This document shows, piece by piece, positions 48,385 through 60,254 of a stretch of DNA of 64,000 bases. Origin of the DNA: Trifolium pratense (lineage: Eukaryota > Streptophyta > Magnoliopsida > Fabales > Fabaceae); contig NC_060059.1 in the NCBI RefSeq assembly GCF_020283565.1, positions 52,209,157 to 52,273,156 of the forward strand, given 5' to 3'. Under the pieces are notes generated by a model. It saw only the letters and a program-made list of their open reading frames with translations. It was not told the DNA's origin and did no database searches. Each line of letters starts with the position of its first letter. Position 1 is the first letter of the stretch. Made by a program: the position numbers and the translations under genes.

Positions 48385-49425
48385 TCGCATAAATTGAGGG
48401 TATATGTCATATGCTGCCATAATATCAATCAAATTCAGTCATATATATGTCCAACTCAAATATAAATAATTTTTTACAAAAAAAAAGCAATTTTGACTAC
48501 TTTAATTTTCAAACAATTATATTTAGTTTACTACTTTTCATTAATTATATTTTAGGTGACGCATATTCTTATCATTTACTAAAAAACATTTTTCACAAAT
48601 CATATTCATATTTTCTTATGGATTCATCTTTTCTTTCTTCGTAAGATCAAATTTTTTCGCCGGCGCTTCGCTTGTCGCCGTCGCTGCTTCACTTGTGATC
48701 CTTGAAGATCGCCACTTCCTTAAGCTCCGGAATCACTTCTCCATCATCAGCCTCTTCACAATTGTCTTTCAGAATTTTATTTCGGCTACGTTTGTTCCAG
48801 AATCAGTTCATCTAAGTAACATTAATTTTATTTTTTATTCTCTTGTATGTTTTAATCACTCTATGTCGATTTAATTCCTTGAGGGATTTGTAATTGTTAT
48901 TTGAATTGTTAATCGCTCTCTGTCGACAAATAGTGGTTAAAAAATACAAGAGAATAAAAAATAAAATCAATGTTACCTAGATGAACCGATTCTTGAACAA
49001 ACGTGGCTGAAACAAAATTCTGAAAGACAATTGTAAAGAGACCGATGATGGAGAAGTGATTACAGAGCCTAAAGAAGCGGCGATCTTCAAGGATCATAAG
49101 TGAAGCAGCGACGGCGACAAGTGAAGCGATGGCGACAAGCGAAGCGCCGGCGAAAAGTTTGATCTTACGGAGAGAGAAAATATGAATCTGTAAGAAAAGA
49201 TGAATAAGATTTGTGGAAAGTGTTTTTTAGTAAATTATAAGAATATGTGTAATCTAAAATATTTTTAATGAAAAGTAGTAATCTAAAATATAATTATTTA
49301 AAAATTAAAGTAGTCAAAATTACGTTTTGGTAAAAACTTATGTATGTTTGACTTGACACATATGGCTGAATTTAATTTGTGTCATGTCAGCATAGGGCAC
49401 CTACCCTCAATTTATGTGAGAATTA
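48385..49425. mobile_element. Long foldback element
   Basis: Arms of nearly 500 bp are inverted copies around a short loop near 48885-48910. The outer ends read cataaattgagggta and taccctcaatttatg; the inner GC-rich parts read cgccggcgcttcgcttgtcg and its complement near 49140. The arms differ by scattered substitutions and small indels. No clear target duplication was seen. The short frames in each arm are shadows of the same sequence. It resembles MULE or foldback non-autonomous elements. Confidence 0.75.
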
Positions 49426-49566
49426 ATTAGAAAAGTAGCACTACACTTCATGTGGTCATTTTTGCACGGGAGGTAATCTGTTCTGATGCATGTAGTATCC
49501 TACTATGTATAAAAAGAAATATGCATGTAGTAACCGAAGTACAGTACTATAGAAAAAATACTTTAA

Positions 49567-49890
49567 AATTTTTATATCGACTTAATTCAACTCTACAAAA
49601 TCAATTTATAAGGTTAAAATTCTCTCTAATATAGAAACTCATACACATGTCACACGTACATTCGATGTGAGACTTCTTAATACACCCTATCATGTCAAGC
49701 ATTACTGGATTTTGGTGCGTGGATATAAATGGTGGTGGTTTGATAGCGGAAACCTGATAGCAAGTGACCCAACGGATCTTGGAGAGACTTTGATACCATT
49801 TTAAAATCGAATATTGAGTCTAACTCAATCCTACAAAATTAGTTTGTAAGGTAAGAATTGCATATACTTCATAAACCCATACTATCTCAC
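49567..49890 (-). mobile_element. TRIM-like miniature retroelement, minus orientation
   Basis: Two LTR-like segments (starting near 49575 and 49805, with ctacaaaat and ttgtaaggt-type cores) flank an interior sharing ggtgcgtggatataaa with the copies at 46842 and 41930. A primer-site relic (ctttgatacca) precedes the right-hand repeat. Confidence 0.65.
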
Positions 49891-50147
49891 ATTCAATGTG
49901 AGATTTCTTAAAAAATCCATATTCTTCAACTTGATATAGAGTCTGTTTGTTTCAGTTTTAAAATAATGGATTTTTTCTTTGTATTTTTTAAAATAGATTT
50001 TTTAAAACCATTTTTCAAAATATTACAAGTTTTTTTTATATTCATTTTTTCTAAGTTCAAACACTAATTTTGACATCATATAACATAAACACACATTATT
50101 GAAGATCAAAACATAGTCAAAATCACAATTTTTTTTAAAAAGTTGTA

Positions 50148-51313
50148 GGCTTAAATGCACTTTTAGTCCCCCTATTTTAAAAAAAATGAAGTTTTGATCC
50201 CCCTATTTTAAAAACCAACTTTTTGATCCCCCAATTTTAATTTTTTGTTAGTTTTGGTCCCCCACTCCATTTTGGAGTCAATTTCGCTGATGTGACCCTA
50301 TTACTAATGATGTGGCAGCGCCAAGTGGACAAATTTCTTTTACATGTCATTATTAAAATTTTAAATTAAATAATTTATTTTAAAAAAATAATAAGCATCT
50401 AATGTGTTTATCATGATCTTCATTGTTCATCATCATCTTTATCAATAAACCCAAATTTTTAGAAAACACCTTCATCAAAATCAATCTCAAACAAAACAAA
50501 ATCATCATCTAGAAACCTAAAACATACAAATTTTTAATATACCATCAAACATACAATTGATCTTTGAGGAAAAAAAGAAGTAAGCACAGTATAGTAGATA
50601 GAGCAACCAAATTAAAGAAGTATGCATTATAATCAAACAACCAACTTGTGGGTATATGCTGGAAAATTGAACCTAAAATTGTGGGGGTATATGCAGGTTC
50701 CCAACTGCGTGAGGTGTCGACCACTGGGTTGGGTTGGGTTAGGTCGAAGAATACTTATGGAGCTTGCAAAGGTGATCTAAAATTGATATATAACCACATA
50801 AAACTAACATTCACCCCCAAAAGAGTTGATAATCAGATTGTGAATGAGGGAATTTTGGGATTTTTCAAGATTTGAAAAATTTAGGGTATAGATGTGGGGA
50901 TTTAGATTTTTTAAGTTGATAAAGATGTTTTAGGTTTCTTGAAGATAATCTTGATTTGTTTGAGTTTATTGATTTTGATGAAGGTGGTATTTGAAAATTT
51001 TGGGTTTATTGACAAAGAAGATGATAAACACAATGAACAATATTGAAGATCATGATGAACACATAAATGTTTATTATTTTTTAAAAATAAATTATTTAAT
51101 TTAAAATTTTAGTAATGACATGTAATAAATTGTCCACTATGCACTGCCACGTCATTAGTAATAGGCCACATCAGCAAAAATGACTCTAAAATGGAGTGGG
51201 GACCAGAACTAACAAAAAAATTAAAATAGGGGGATTAAAAAGTTTGTTTTTAAAATAGGGGGATGAAAACTTCAATTTTTTTAAAATAGGGGGACCAAAA
51301 ATGCATTTAAGCC
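50148..51313. mobile_element. Mutator-like non-autonomous element with ~400-bp inverted ends
   Basis: Terminal inverted repeats begin ggcttaaatgca and run inward about 400 bp, including repeated ccccctattttaaaa blocks and matching segments around gatgtg and cttcatcaaaatcaat. The 9-bp sequence aaagttgta occurs at 50139-50147 and 51314-51322. A 9-bp target duplication with long inverted ends is the hallmark of Mutator-like elements. The centre (about 50560-50900) has a 75-codon frame with no recognised family and may be captured host DNA. No transposase is present. Confidence 0.85.
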
Positions 51314-51322
51314 AAAGTTGTA

Positions 51323-51888
51323 TTTCAAAAATGATTTTTATGAAAATCTATTTGAAATAGCTTCAAAATTAAATGATTTTTCGAAATTTTGACATCCAAA
51401 AAAAGTTTCAATAAAATGATCAAATATCTAAAATAACATTTTAAGAATAACTATTCAAACCAAATTTTCATTTAAAACTTTTATAACAAAATTCTTTGTA
51501 AATTGGATATCATATCATATATACGCAACGTCAGAATTTAATATCTCGAAATTGAATAACTGAGATTTATTTAAATGATTGATATCTTTTAATAAAAAAG
51601 TTCATGCACACGGAACAAGAATTGAACCCTAGACTAAAAGATTACATGACTCAAGTATATTTGTCTCTATAGTTTTACTCATTTTTCACAAGTAAACTTA
51701 TATAGAGTGACTAGCTAAATGCCTAAATCTATATTATTAGATTATTTAATCATAAAAATAAACTAACTTAGTAATTTTTTAAAAATAAGTTAGGAGAAAG
51801 GGGTAGCCAAGAGTGTACTCCATATATTCATCCTCCGCCTTTGAAAATTGAAATCTTGAACCAAGTAATTAAGAGATTATAGTAAACG
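51323..51888. other. Intergenic, no gene recognised
   Basis: AT-rich sequence before the LINE fragment; nothing else was supported. Confidence 0.5.
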
Positions 51889-52896
51889 GACGAAGAGGCG
51901 GGTTGGTTCACTTGCAATGTTAATAGCGTGTTGGGAGATGGTTCTTCTATCATTTTTTGGCGCGAGAAATGGATTGGATCAGAACCTCTGTGTTCTACGT
52001 TTCCTAATCTTTTCCGTGTTGAGCGACATAAGGACGCTACAGTCGCTAACAAAGGTAGGTGGGACATAGGAATATGGCGTTGGATTTGGGATTGGAGTGA
52101 AGCTCTTTCGCCAGACGCAGCAGCAGAGTTGGTTGTTTTAGAAGGGTTTTTGGTAGGCATCACACCGGATATGAACGTTGAGGACAAACACCGGTGGATT
52201 GCAAACCCCTTAGGTATCTATTCTGTCAAATCTTGCTACTCGATTTTGATATCTATCTTTAATCAACATATACTTCAACCCGACGTCGAGAGGGCTTTAC
52301 ATGAGCTATGGTTGAATGATATCCCTTCTAAAGTTAGTGTTTTCTGTTGGAGGTTGTTGCAAAACAAGCTGGCAACGCGTGACAATCTATCTGCCAAGGG
52401 AATTATCACTGATTTTGTCTCTCGATACTGTACTTTCTGTTTTAATGTTATTGAGAGTTGCGATCATCTGTTTTTCTCTTGTCCTTTGGCAAAAAGGGTG
52501 TGGGATGGTATTCACTCTTGGATGGGGACTAACTTCATTTCCTTAGAAAATGGATGGGGACACTTTTTGGCTTTTGGAAGCTTTCTTAAGAGCAGCAGGC
52601 ACAACAAAGTTAGACACCTTATTTGGTGTACAACAACTTCGAGCATATGGATGTTGAGAAACAATATTATTTTCAAAGGAGGTGTAATTAGCTTGGATGT
52701 TTTGATTTCTAAAATCAAGTTTTTCTCTTGGCAATGGTTTATTAATAGGAGAGGACACAATTCTTGTTATATTTTTTACAATTGGTGCACTAATCCTCTA
52801 GCTTGTTTAGAAGGTATTTCATGCTTTTTTGTAATTGTAAGGGTTGAAGTACCCCTAGTACTTCCTTAATACAAATATTTGCGTATCAAAAAAAAA
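51889..52896 (+). mobile_element. LINE 3' fragment with zf-RVT domain
   Basis: A single open frame from about 51889 to TAA at 52867-52869 (313 codons from the ATG at 51928) covers the end of plant L1 ORF2: VLGDGSSIIFWREKWIG after the RT thumb, DIPSKVSVFCWRLLQNKLAT, then the zf-RVT Cys/His set (YCTFCFNVIESCDHLFFSC) and WMLRNNIIFKG. The 3' UTR ends agtacttccttaatacaa and a short A run. Reverse transcriptase and endonuclease are missing by 5' truncation. The lack of stops in this remnant suggests it is fairly young. Confidence 0.85.
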
Positions 52897-53397
52897 GTTA
52901 AATACAGTATAAAGATAAAATGGCATGGCAATAGTTTTTTTTTTTTTTTGATATAGCATTTTTCAAGATGCTACTAATTCAACAAATTTCAGGAAATAAA
53001 GCGTACACAATGTCTAATATTTTTGCTGCATGGGTCCTAGCAAGGTATTTAATTTAAACTCGGAATATTGTTTTTTTTTTTATTAACTTTTTGATTTTTA
53101 GAAAAAAAATCACAATAATTTGAAATTCAATTGTGAAATAACTAAAATTTAGTCAAAATCCTATATATTCTTGTTGCTTTTAATATTTTGCTACCCAATA
53201 AATGAACAAAATAGTGAAATAATCCTTTTTAAATTTTATTTACTTAATCTTTTTGCATATGAAAAAATTCGATTGACAAAAATTTTGTCTATGTATTTAC
53301 ATAATATAAAGGAAATACTAATTAAGAAAGAACATTCACCTCAGTTATTTCCTTTTATTTTTTGTTGTAACTTTTTATTTTTAATAAAAGAAATTTA

Positions 53398-54251
53398 GAG
53401 CAACGGATCATAATGCCACTCGAATGGTCTTGGCAAGAAAATCTATCCTTGTTAATCCGCATGAGCAATGTTGCATTTTTTGTTTTGAAGAACAAGAGGA
53501 ATTATCTCATGTGCTGTTTAATTGCTCTTTTTCTCAAAAGTTGTGGAAGCGGATTTTTAAATGGATGAATGTGGATTTCATCTCTGTTGATGACGGGTGG
53601 AAACATTTTTCCTCTTTTGGAGCTTTATTGAAAAATAAGAAATATGAAAAAGCTCGTCACGTTATTTGGTTGGCCACCACTTGGTGTTGTCAAATAACCG
53701 ATTATCCCAAAACCTTAAGGTGTTAGGATAGAGCCATATCAATGGTTTTATATTATTTCTAACACGCCCCCTCACGCAAGAGCCCACTTGGGCTTGAAGC
53801 GTGGATAATGCATAGGCCCACCTACCATATGCTTAAATTCCACTTTTTAATTAGAAAGTGAGGGGAGCGGGGATCGAACTCTAGACCACTTAGTCATAGA
53901 GGCTCTGATACCATGTCAAATAACCGATTATCCCAAAACCTTAAGGTGTTAGGATAGAGCCATATCAATGGTTTTATATTATTTCTAACAGGTGTATATG
54001 GCGTGCGCGTAACAATGTGGTTTTTAGAGGAGAAACTATATATTGGAAAGTCTTAGAAGACAAGATTATTTATATTTCATGGTTTTGGTTTATAGGTAAA
54101 ATAGCTAGTAAGTCTTCTTGTGTATTTTCAGATTGGTGTAAGGATCCATTAAAATGCATTATTAGCATGTAATGGTTGCTATAAGAATTGTAAGGGTTGA
54201 GTACCCCATTGTACTCCTTATAATTCAATTTTTGCTTATCAAAAAAAAAAA
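53398..54251 (+). mobile_element. LINE 3' fragment interrupted by a TRIM
   Basis: The frame at about 53400-53687 encodes the zf-RVT end (CCIFCFEEQEELSHVLFNCS, then KARHVIWLATTWC). It resumes after the TRIM with IWRARNNVVFRG and runs to TAA at about 54170. The 3' tail is a conserved taagggttgagtacccc stretch and an A run at 54241-54251. It is related to the LINE at 51889 but not identical. It is severely 5'-truncated. Confidence 0.8.
53688..53990 (-). mobile_element. TRIM: 303 bp with identical 77-bp terminal repeats
   Basis: Direct repeats 53688-53764 and 53914-53990 are identical, starting TGTCAAATAACC and ending TTTCTAACA. The minus strand shows tggtatcagagcc (tRNA-Met primer site) directly inside the right repeat and a gtgagggggcg polypurine tract directly inside the left one. 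The target duplication ggtgt is at 53683-53687 and 53991-53995. The interior is only 149 bp and non-coding. Removing the element and one ggtgt restores an uninterrupted LINE frame across the site. Confidence 0.93.
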
Positions 54252-54440
54252 TGCCACAAATCAAATTAAAAACATTAATTAAGAGTCAAAATATATATAT
54301 TCGACAAAATTATTTATATTCATATCTCTAAAAAACACGAGCAGTTCACAAGTCCTGACTCAACTGATAAAAAATATTGAAATTATTATGTCGGATGTCA
54401 TGATCGGGGTTCAAATCCTGACTTCTCCACTTATGTAAGT

Positions 54441-55437
54441 GCAGGGACGGAGCCGTGAATTTAACTTAGGGGGACCAAATTTAATGGTACAATTTAATAT
54501 AGGAAAAATAAATTTTAAAATGCACAACATATACAATTTTTTTAAAAAGCTAGATAATTTCAAACAAACAGAAAGTTCCAATTTTATGCGCAGTTTGCAA
54601 CTCATCTTTGTATTTACAAGAACAAACAACATTGACAATTATATTCATAGTTTGAAAAAAAGTATGAACGTAAGTTACTTCTTTTTTTTTGGGTCAATTA
54701 GCTTAGTGGCTAGAAAATCCACCTTAAATTAAGGTGAATAAGTGGAGTGTCTCAGATTCGAACTCGGGCTCCCGCACATACAGTGTGATGTCCCTACCAA
54801 CTGAACTAAACTCACGGGGACATGTAAGTTACTTTTTTAGATGATCCAAAAATAACAAGTTGAAATTAAAGGATAAATCATTCAATGAACATAATATGCA
54901 TAAGGACATTACACATTCATGAAGAATTAAAGTTTGTAAACCATTTAACTTTACACACATATTACTAGATCCATCATATCCTTGACCTCAAATATTTTGA
55001 GTGTTAAGATTATGATGAGACAATGTTATCCATTGCTTAACGATGGATGATATGTTATCTAACACATGTACGATATATAAAAAACTCTCTTTGACAAATG
55101 TATTCTTATTAACCGGTCGAACCTACTAGAGCGATTTGTTCTCATATAGATTCACAGGAGCTTCATTAACAAAGTAATCAAAACTTTTTATTGTCGATTA
55201 ATGTCTTTTCTAATTTCATTTTGTATGTTCCTAGCAAATACGTATAAAATATTTATCATTTGAAGAAAATTTCCTCAATTTCTTTCTCACTCATTCATCG
55301 TGTCCTCTAAACATTTAAAGTTCAATAAAATAAAATATATAGACTAAAATGTATAATAACATGTTAGTATATAATTTTAAAAAAAATGTTTGGAGGGATC
55401 GTGGCCTCTGTTGGTCCCCCTTCTAGCTCCGTCCCTA
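54441..55437. mobile_element. Non-autonomous element with cagggacggagc ends
   Basis: Terminal inverted repeats cagggacggagc and gctccgtcccta, followed inward by gggggacca and its complement. The flanks tgtaagtg and tgtatacg could be a diverged 8-bp target duplication, which would fit hAT. The interior lacks a transposase and contains a SINE insertion (54681-54823). Confidence 0.6.
54681..54823 (-). mobile_element. tRNA-derived SINE with 11-bp target duplication
   Basis: On the minus strand: A-box-like tagttcagttggtaggg, B-box-like gagttcgaatctg, a conserved tail (gtggattttctagccac) and an A run. It is flanked by gtaagttactt at 54670-54680 and 54824-54834. Confidence 0.85.
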
Positions 55438-55608
55438 TGTATACGAGTTTATAATGATTTTGTCATTTCATCTATCAAACAAATATTAACAAAATTTTCA
55501 TATTTTCCTTTTTTTATAATAGATTTTCATTTTTTTTTCATACTTTAGAAAAAAAGGGGGAAAAAAAAACAGAGAGACTAGCAACATTCGGAGGAATATT
55601 TTAATTAC

Positions 55609-55963
55609 TACTCCCTCCGTTTTCGTATAAGTGTCAAGTTTTATCATATTCAGCGTTTTTAATAAAATGTCAAGTTTGTGTTTTAAGGATACGATTTGTC
55701 AATTATATCCTTTGTCAATTATTGTTATCTTTTTCAATATATTTTTTATATATATTTGAAAAACTAAAGTTTTTTTTTAAAAAAAAAAAAAGAAAGTTTG
55801 TTTTTTTTTTTTTTACTATAGGAAAGTTTGTTGCTTCCTTATTATATTCAGATTTAAACAAACGAGGGTTGTATAATAAAAAGATAATGTGTAAAAATCC
55901 ACTTTCTTAATTTGGTATTATCATTCTAACTAAATACTTATACAAAAATGGAGAGAGAGTATA
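55609..55963. mobile_element. MITE (tactccctccgttttcg type)
   Basis: Left end tactccctccgttttcgtat and right end atacaaaaatggagagagagta are inverted and flanked by TA, as in Tc1/mariner-type plant MITEs. Confidence 0.6.
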
Positions 55964-58577
55964 ATCATCATGCGGCTATTTGTTGTTGGTAATTCTTTCT
56001 TTTCTTTACTAAATTATTATTGGCAATACTTTCTTTTCTTTACTTAATTATTATCGGCAATTCTTTGATCTGTCGACTCCATATTCATACTGACACATAA
56101 ATTGTTATATGGCTATCATCATTAGTACCAAACAATTTAAAATAAAAAACATTAGCAACAGTAATTATAACTTTAGTTGCAAGCTCAACTTAAAAGTGTT
56201 TTACTCCTAAAATAATGGGGAAATAATTAAAATAATGAGAGAAAGAGAGAATGATCCAATCCAACGCATAAACAGCTGCCTACGTGTAGTGGGCGGTGCC
56301 CTAAGTGGGAGGGAAAGTCATGTGATGTTGACTCACAAAAAAGTGCCTTTGTGAGAGTGATAATAGGAGCTTACTAGTAATTTAGGACCATTGGTATCCA
56401 CTCATTCACAATCATTCGTTACATTTGAAACACTACATTATTTTACTATATTTTTATTCAAACTCACTAATTGATTTTAGAATTTTAAATGCAATGTTTT
56501 TTTTTTTTTTGGTTAAGTTAAATGCAATGTTTTATTTGGAGGATGAAAAACATAGTTGTGTTAATATATGTGTTCTGATATGGTGAAAAAATTGTTCGAT
56601 CAGTGTTTGCAGTTTGCACTCTTTAAGACGTTTGCAGCATTGTTTAAAATCGGACTGCTTTACATTCAGCCATGCCACAGTGGCCCCTGAAGTAATCTTC
56701 TTTTAGTTGCAGGAAGAAATCTGTGCAAGATAGATTATCAACTATGAAGTTCTGAGAATAAAATAACTCATTTCAACTGTATACCAATTTGGTAGTGCAT
56801 TGTAGCAACCGAACAGAATTACACCTTCTATGGTATGATGAACCACTCCAATATTAATACGAGATACGACAAAACTACTCTTTGAAATAACAGAAAAAGA
56901 CAAAATATTTTGAAAATCTAAAAATGATTTGGAGTAAAAATTCAACTAAGATGGACTCCGCTACTTATACACTAAGTGGGAAACCGAAACGAAGAGAATC
57001 CAGAAAAACGAATCAGCTCAGAAACGGATACGCTCCGTAACGGATTCATCGAATCATGGAGAATTGTGCGCTAACGAATATGTATATGGGATATCCATTC
57101 AGAAAAAAATCAGAATCGAGTTGAAGTGGATTGATACGAATTGAAACAGACAACACACATTAAAAACATGTGCGTTAATCTGCACACTGTAATTAATTAA
57201 AAAATTATTTAATTAAATTGCGGTATTCAAAAGTAAGATTAAATGCAGTTTTACCCTCCGTTTTGTTTAAACCGGAATTTTACCCCCTGTTTTAAATTCC
57301 GGACTTTCACACTTTGTTATAATTTTTTTTTGGATTTTGCCCCCCTATTATATTTGCTTATGTGTTATATTGTTTTCCATGTCATTAATTATTTATTATT
57401 AAATATTATCTTTTTTTTTTTTGAATGAAAAAATTACTAAAAAAATTCTAAAAATGACAAAAAGAATATCAAAACGAATAGGGAAAAAAAGTAGAAATAA
57501 ATAAATAAAATAACTTTAAATAGCATAAACAAATATAGAAAAATTCAATAAACCTCCAATAACAAGTAAAAAAAAATAGTAGAAATCACAAAAAAAAAAA
57601 AAAAAAAACCAGTAAAATACAAAAAAAGTAATATATCACCAAGGCTCAAGCCTGCAAGGACGGCGGCGGTGAGTCTGTGATAGTCAAGATTGTGTGCGGA
57701 GTCCCACGTTTATAAAACGGGGTACCCCTTGGACCCTAAGAAGTCACCCTCCCATATATAAACACTACTTACGTGTGTGTTCCCTCAATGTGGGATTTAA
57801 ATAAGCTTTTTTCAATTCACACTACACTAGTAGTTCAACATAGGAGTTTATTTTTTTACCAACTTCCCTCCAATTTTTTCACTTGTTCCAACTTATGGTT
57901 TTCATGAGCATAACTCAATTGATAGTGATATTATATTTTATTGCGGAGCTAGAGTTCGAACGCAAGATCTTCTATTTATTCATTTTAAAAGATCAATTTC
58001 TATAGCAATGAGACTGCTTCAAATATATATATATGATATGATATGAGTGAAATTATAATAAGGGTATTGTTTACCGGCCAAGATGATAGAGAAATTAAGC
58101 GAGCCACTTGGGTGTGGATGTATCATTTGAGTTGAATGGTGTAAATTTTCTTCTTGCTTGTATTCTTAAATCGCAAGTCTCTCGATGTAATGGGTTAGAG
58201 TATCCCTCGTTTAATAAAATCTCTTGCTTACTGAAAGAAAGAGAAGAAAACTTATGCCAACTCTTCATATTTATAATAATTTTATACTCCGTTTTACTAC
58301 TTGGTGTGAGATTTGGATAATTATCTATTTTGACGCAACATATCCCCACTCATCCAAAGTCTCACATTTTTTTCTTTTACTAACAATAACAACGCTTTTT
58401 GTTCCTCCAAAGCACCATCAAAACCCTCTTAAAACAAATTAATATTCATACACTACACTACTTTTCTTCCTCTCTTGATCAGAACCTCAACTTTGACGTT
58501 AGTCATTAAGACTAATTGTAAGACACTAGAGATCACAATAATGGGTTAAGAGCGATCAAATTATTGACTTTGACACT
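55964..58577. other. AT-rich region with scattered repeat remnants
   Basis: No gene was recognised. A SINE relic at 57905-58020 has a B-box-like gagttcgaacgc. 57230-57400 has ttaaatgcagttttaccctc-type sequence resembling a single Mutator-like terminal repeat. A-rich tracts lie at 57580-57610. Other short frames show no family signature. Confidence 0.5.
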
Positions 58578-58585
58578 ACATCCTT

Positions 58586-58933
58586 TAGGGGTGGGCAAAA
58601 AAAACCAAAAATTGAACCGAATTGTAGAATTAAATCGAACCAAACAAAAAAAATTGAACCATAACTAACAGTTTTAAAACTAAAATGAAACAGTTTGGTT
58701 CGGTTCATGATTATCAGTTTGGTTCGGTTCGGTTATCTTAATAGTTCAGTTCTTTTTAGTCAAAAGTTAGTTATAGTTTGGTTCAGAACCATAAAACCAA
58801 ACCATTTTAACAGTTTGGTCCGGTTCGGTTAAAAGACAAACGGTTCAGTTCGATTCGATTATTATGAATTTTGAAAACAGTTTGGTTCAATTCGGTTCGG
58901 TTTTCCTTAAAAACCGAACCATGCCCACCCCTA
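58586..58933. mobile_element. hAT MITE with 8-bp target duplication
   Basis: Termini taggggtgggca and tgcccacccct are inverted. acatcctt at 58578-58585 and 58934-58941 is a perfect 8-bp duplication, the hAT signature. The interior is a tandem of ggttcggttc / gaaccgaac words that can fold back. No coding capacity. Confidence 0.9.
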
Positions 58934-58961
58934 ACATCCTTGATCCAAAACTCAACTAGTA

Positions 58962-59003
58962 GACTATGATACCATTATTATAGACTATGATACCATTATT
59001 ACT
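58962..59003. repeat. 21-bp tandem duplication
   Basis: The unit agactatgataccattatt plus one base occurs twice in direct succession. gataccatt resembles a primer-binding-site relic of a TRIM. Confidence 0.6.
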
Positions 59004-59640
59004 TGAGGAAAACACCAAGTGATTAACTTATTAAAACAAAAACAATCGTTGAACTTTAAACTTTTAAAATAAAAAACAATCAAGAAACTAAACTTTTAAC
59101 TACTATTTTAGTAAAATAATTTGTAAGTTGAGATTTTAAGGCGTCATACTCTTGCTAAGTTTGCTGGCAAGAATCAACTGCGCACAACTTAATTAGGACT
59201 GTCCATCATTTATCCTTTTTAGTGGGTCGGCTATTTTCTTATTAAACAAGCAAACAATGCCTTAGCACCTGGCAACGATTTCTCCCACTTTCTTCCACAT
59301 AAAATTTAAATAAAAAAATTAATATAAATTACTTTTATAATAAAAAAGAAAAATTAACGACCTAAACAGGTGGGCACACACCCTTCCAATTTAACACAAT
59401 TTAACACCAAAAATGCATGCAAAAATTACAATGTGGATTAACTAAAACTATATATGAAGAAAAGGAACATCAAATATTTTTCTTTTTGCTCTAATAAATC
59501 TTCATATTAGTTGGTCTCTCTAAAAAAAATATTAAATAGTAGCATATCGTAATATTGAAGAAGTAGTAAATCGTGAATCTCTTTTTTATGATAGATTTGA
59601 GATAAGAGATGATGATGATAAAACGATTAACGACAACAAC
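59004..59640. other. Intergenic, no gene recognised
   Basis: AT-rich; nothing supported. Confidence 0.5.
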
Positions 59641-60250
59641 TAAAAAGTAGAACCCGTTTGAAAAATAACACGATCAAAATGGAGATAATGAGCAATACGA
59701 ATAACATGAAGTAAGCTCCACATTTTAGCGCCATGAAAATTATTGCTACCAAGATTTCAATAGAACCTTGGATAAGACTACCTTGAGCGTCTTTAAGTAA
59801 TCTGCCACAAGTTGGAAAGTCATTCTTTTGCTATGAGCTCCATCAACATTAAACTTAAAGCTACATGTAGCAAGAGTCTCCCATTTTTTATTAATAATGA
59901 AACCAAAGTTATCCATGCCGCAAGTTTAGCAATATTTTCATAAACCATTTGCACTAGTATAGCTATTTGAAGGAGCCAATTTTGTTGAAAATTGGAGCAC
60001 TCGTTAAACATCAATTTGTTACAATCCTTCCACAAAACATTAATAGAAACACAAACTCCAAGACATACGTATTTTCAATATCTTCATTTTCAAAGTTATA
60101 TTCAAACCAAGACATGATACCTAGGCTAAAGACTTTTGCCCATTATTCCTGCTTGATGATTGGGTACCAAAGTTCATTTGCTCGATCACAAGACATGCAT
60201 AATAGATTTTGGCCCCTATTGGCAACAAGGACAACTATTGTCATCTATTA
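59640..60250 (-). pseudogene. LINE ORF2 C-terminal remnant (RNase H-like)
   Basis: The minus-strand frame at 60035-59820 reads MWKDCNKLMFNECSNFQQNW, then AWITL. A frameshift gives NVDGAHSK, the start of the RNase H domain seen in plant LINEs, with the catalytic Asp of the NVDGA motif. Upstream sequence looks like a decayed zf-RVT region. Several stops and shifts. Confidence 0.5.
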
Positions 60251-60254
60251 TAGG

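Larger units (their letters stand above)
54343..55510 (+). mobile_element. SINE split by a hAT-like element
   Basis: The left part (about 54343-54440) has A- and B-box-like sequence (tgactcaactgataaaaa, ggttcaaatcc). The right part (55438-55510: acgagtttataatgatttt) continues as in the related copy at 35085-35220. Between them lies the element at 54441-55437. Confidence 0.55.

Noticed and set aside
48909..49097. Hydrophobic short minus-strand frame
   Set aside because: It lies within the inverted-repeat arm and is a shadow of the opposite arm, with no independent support.
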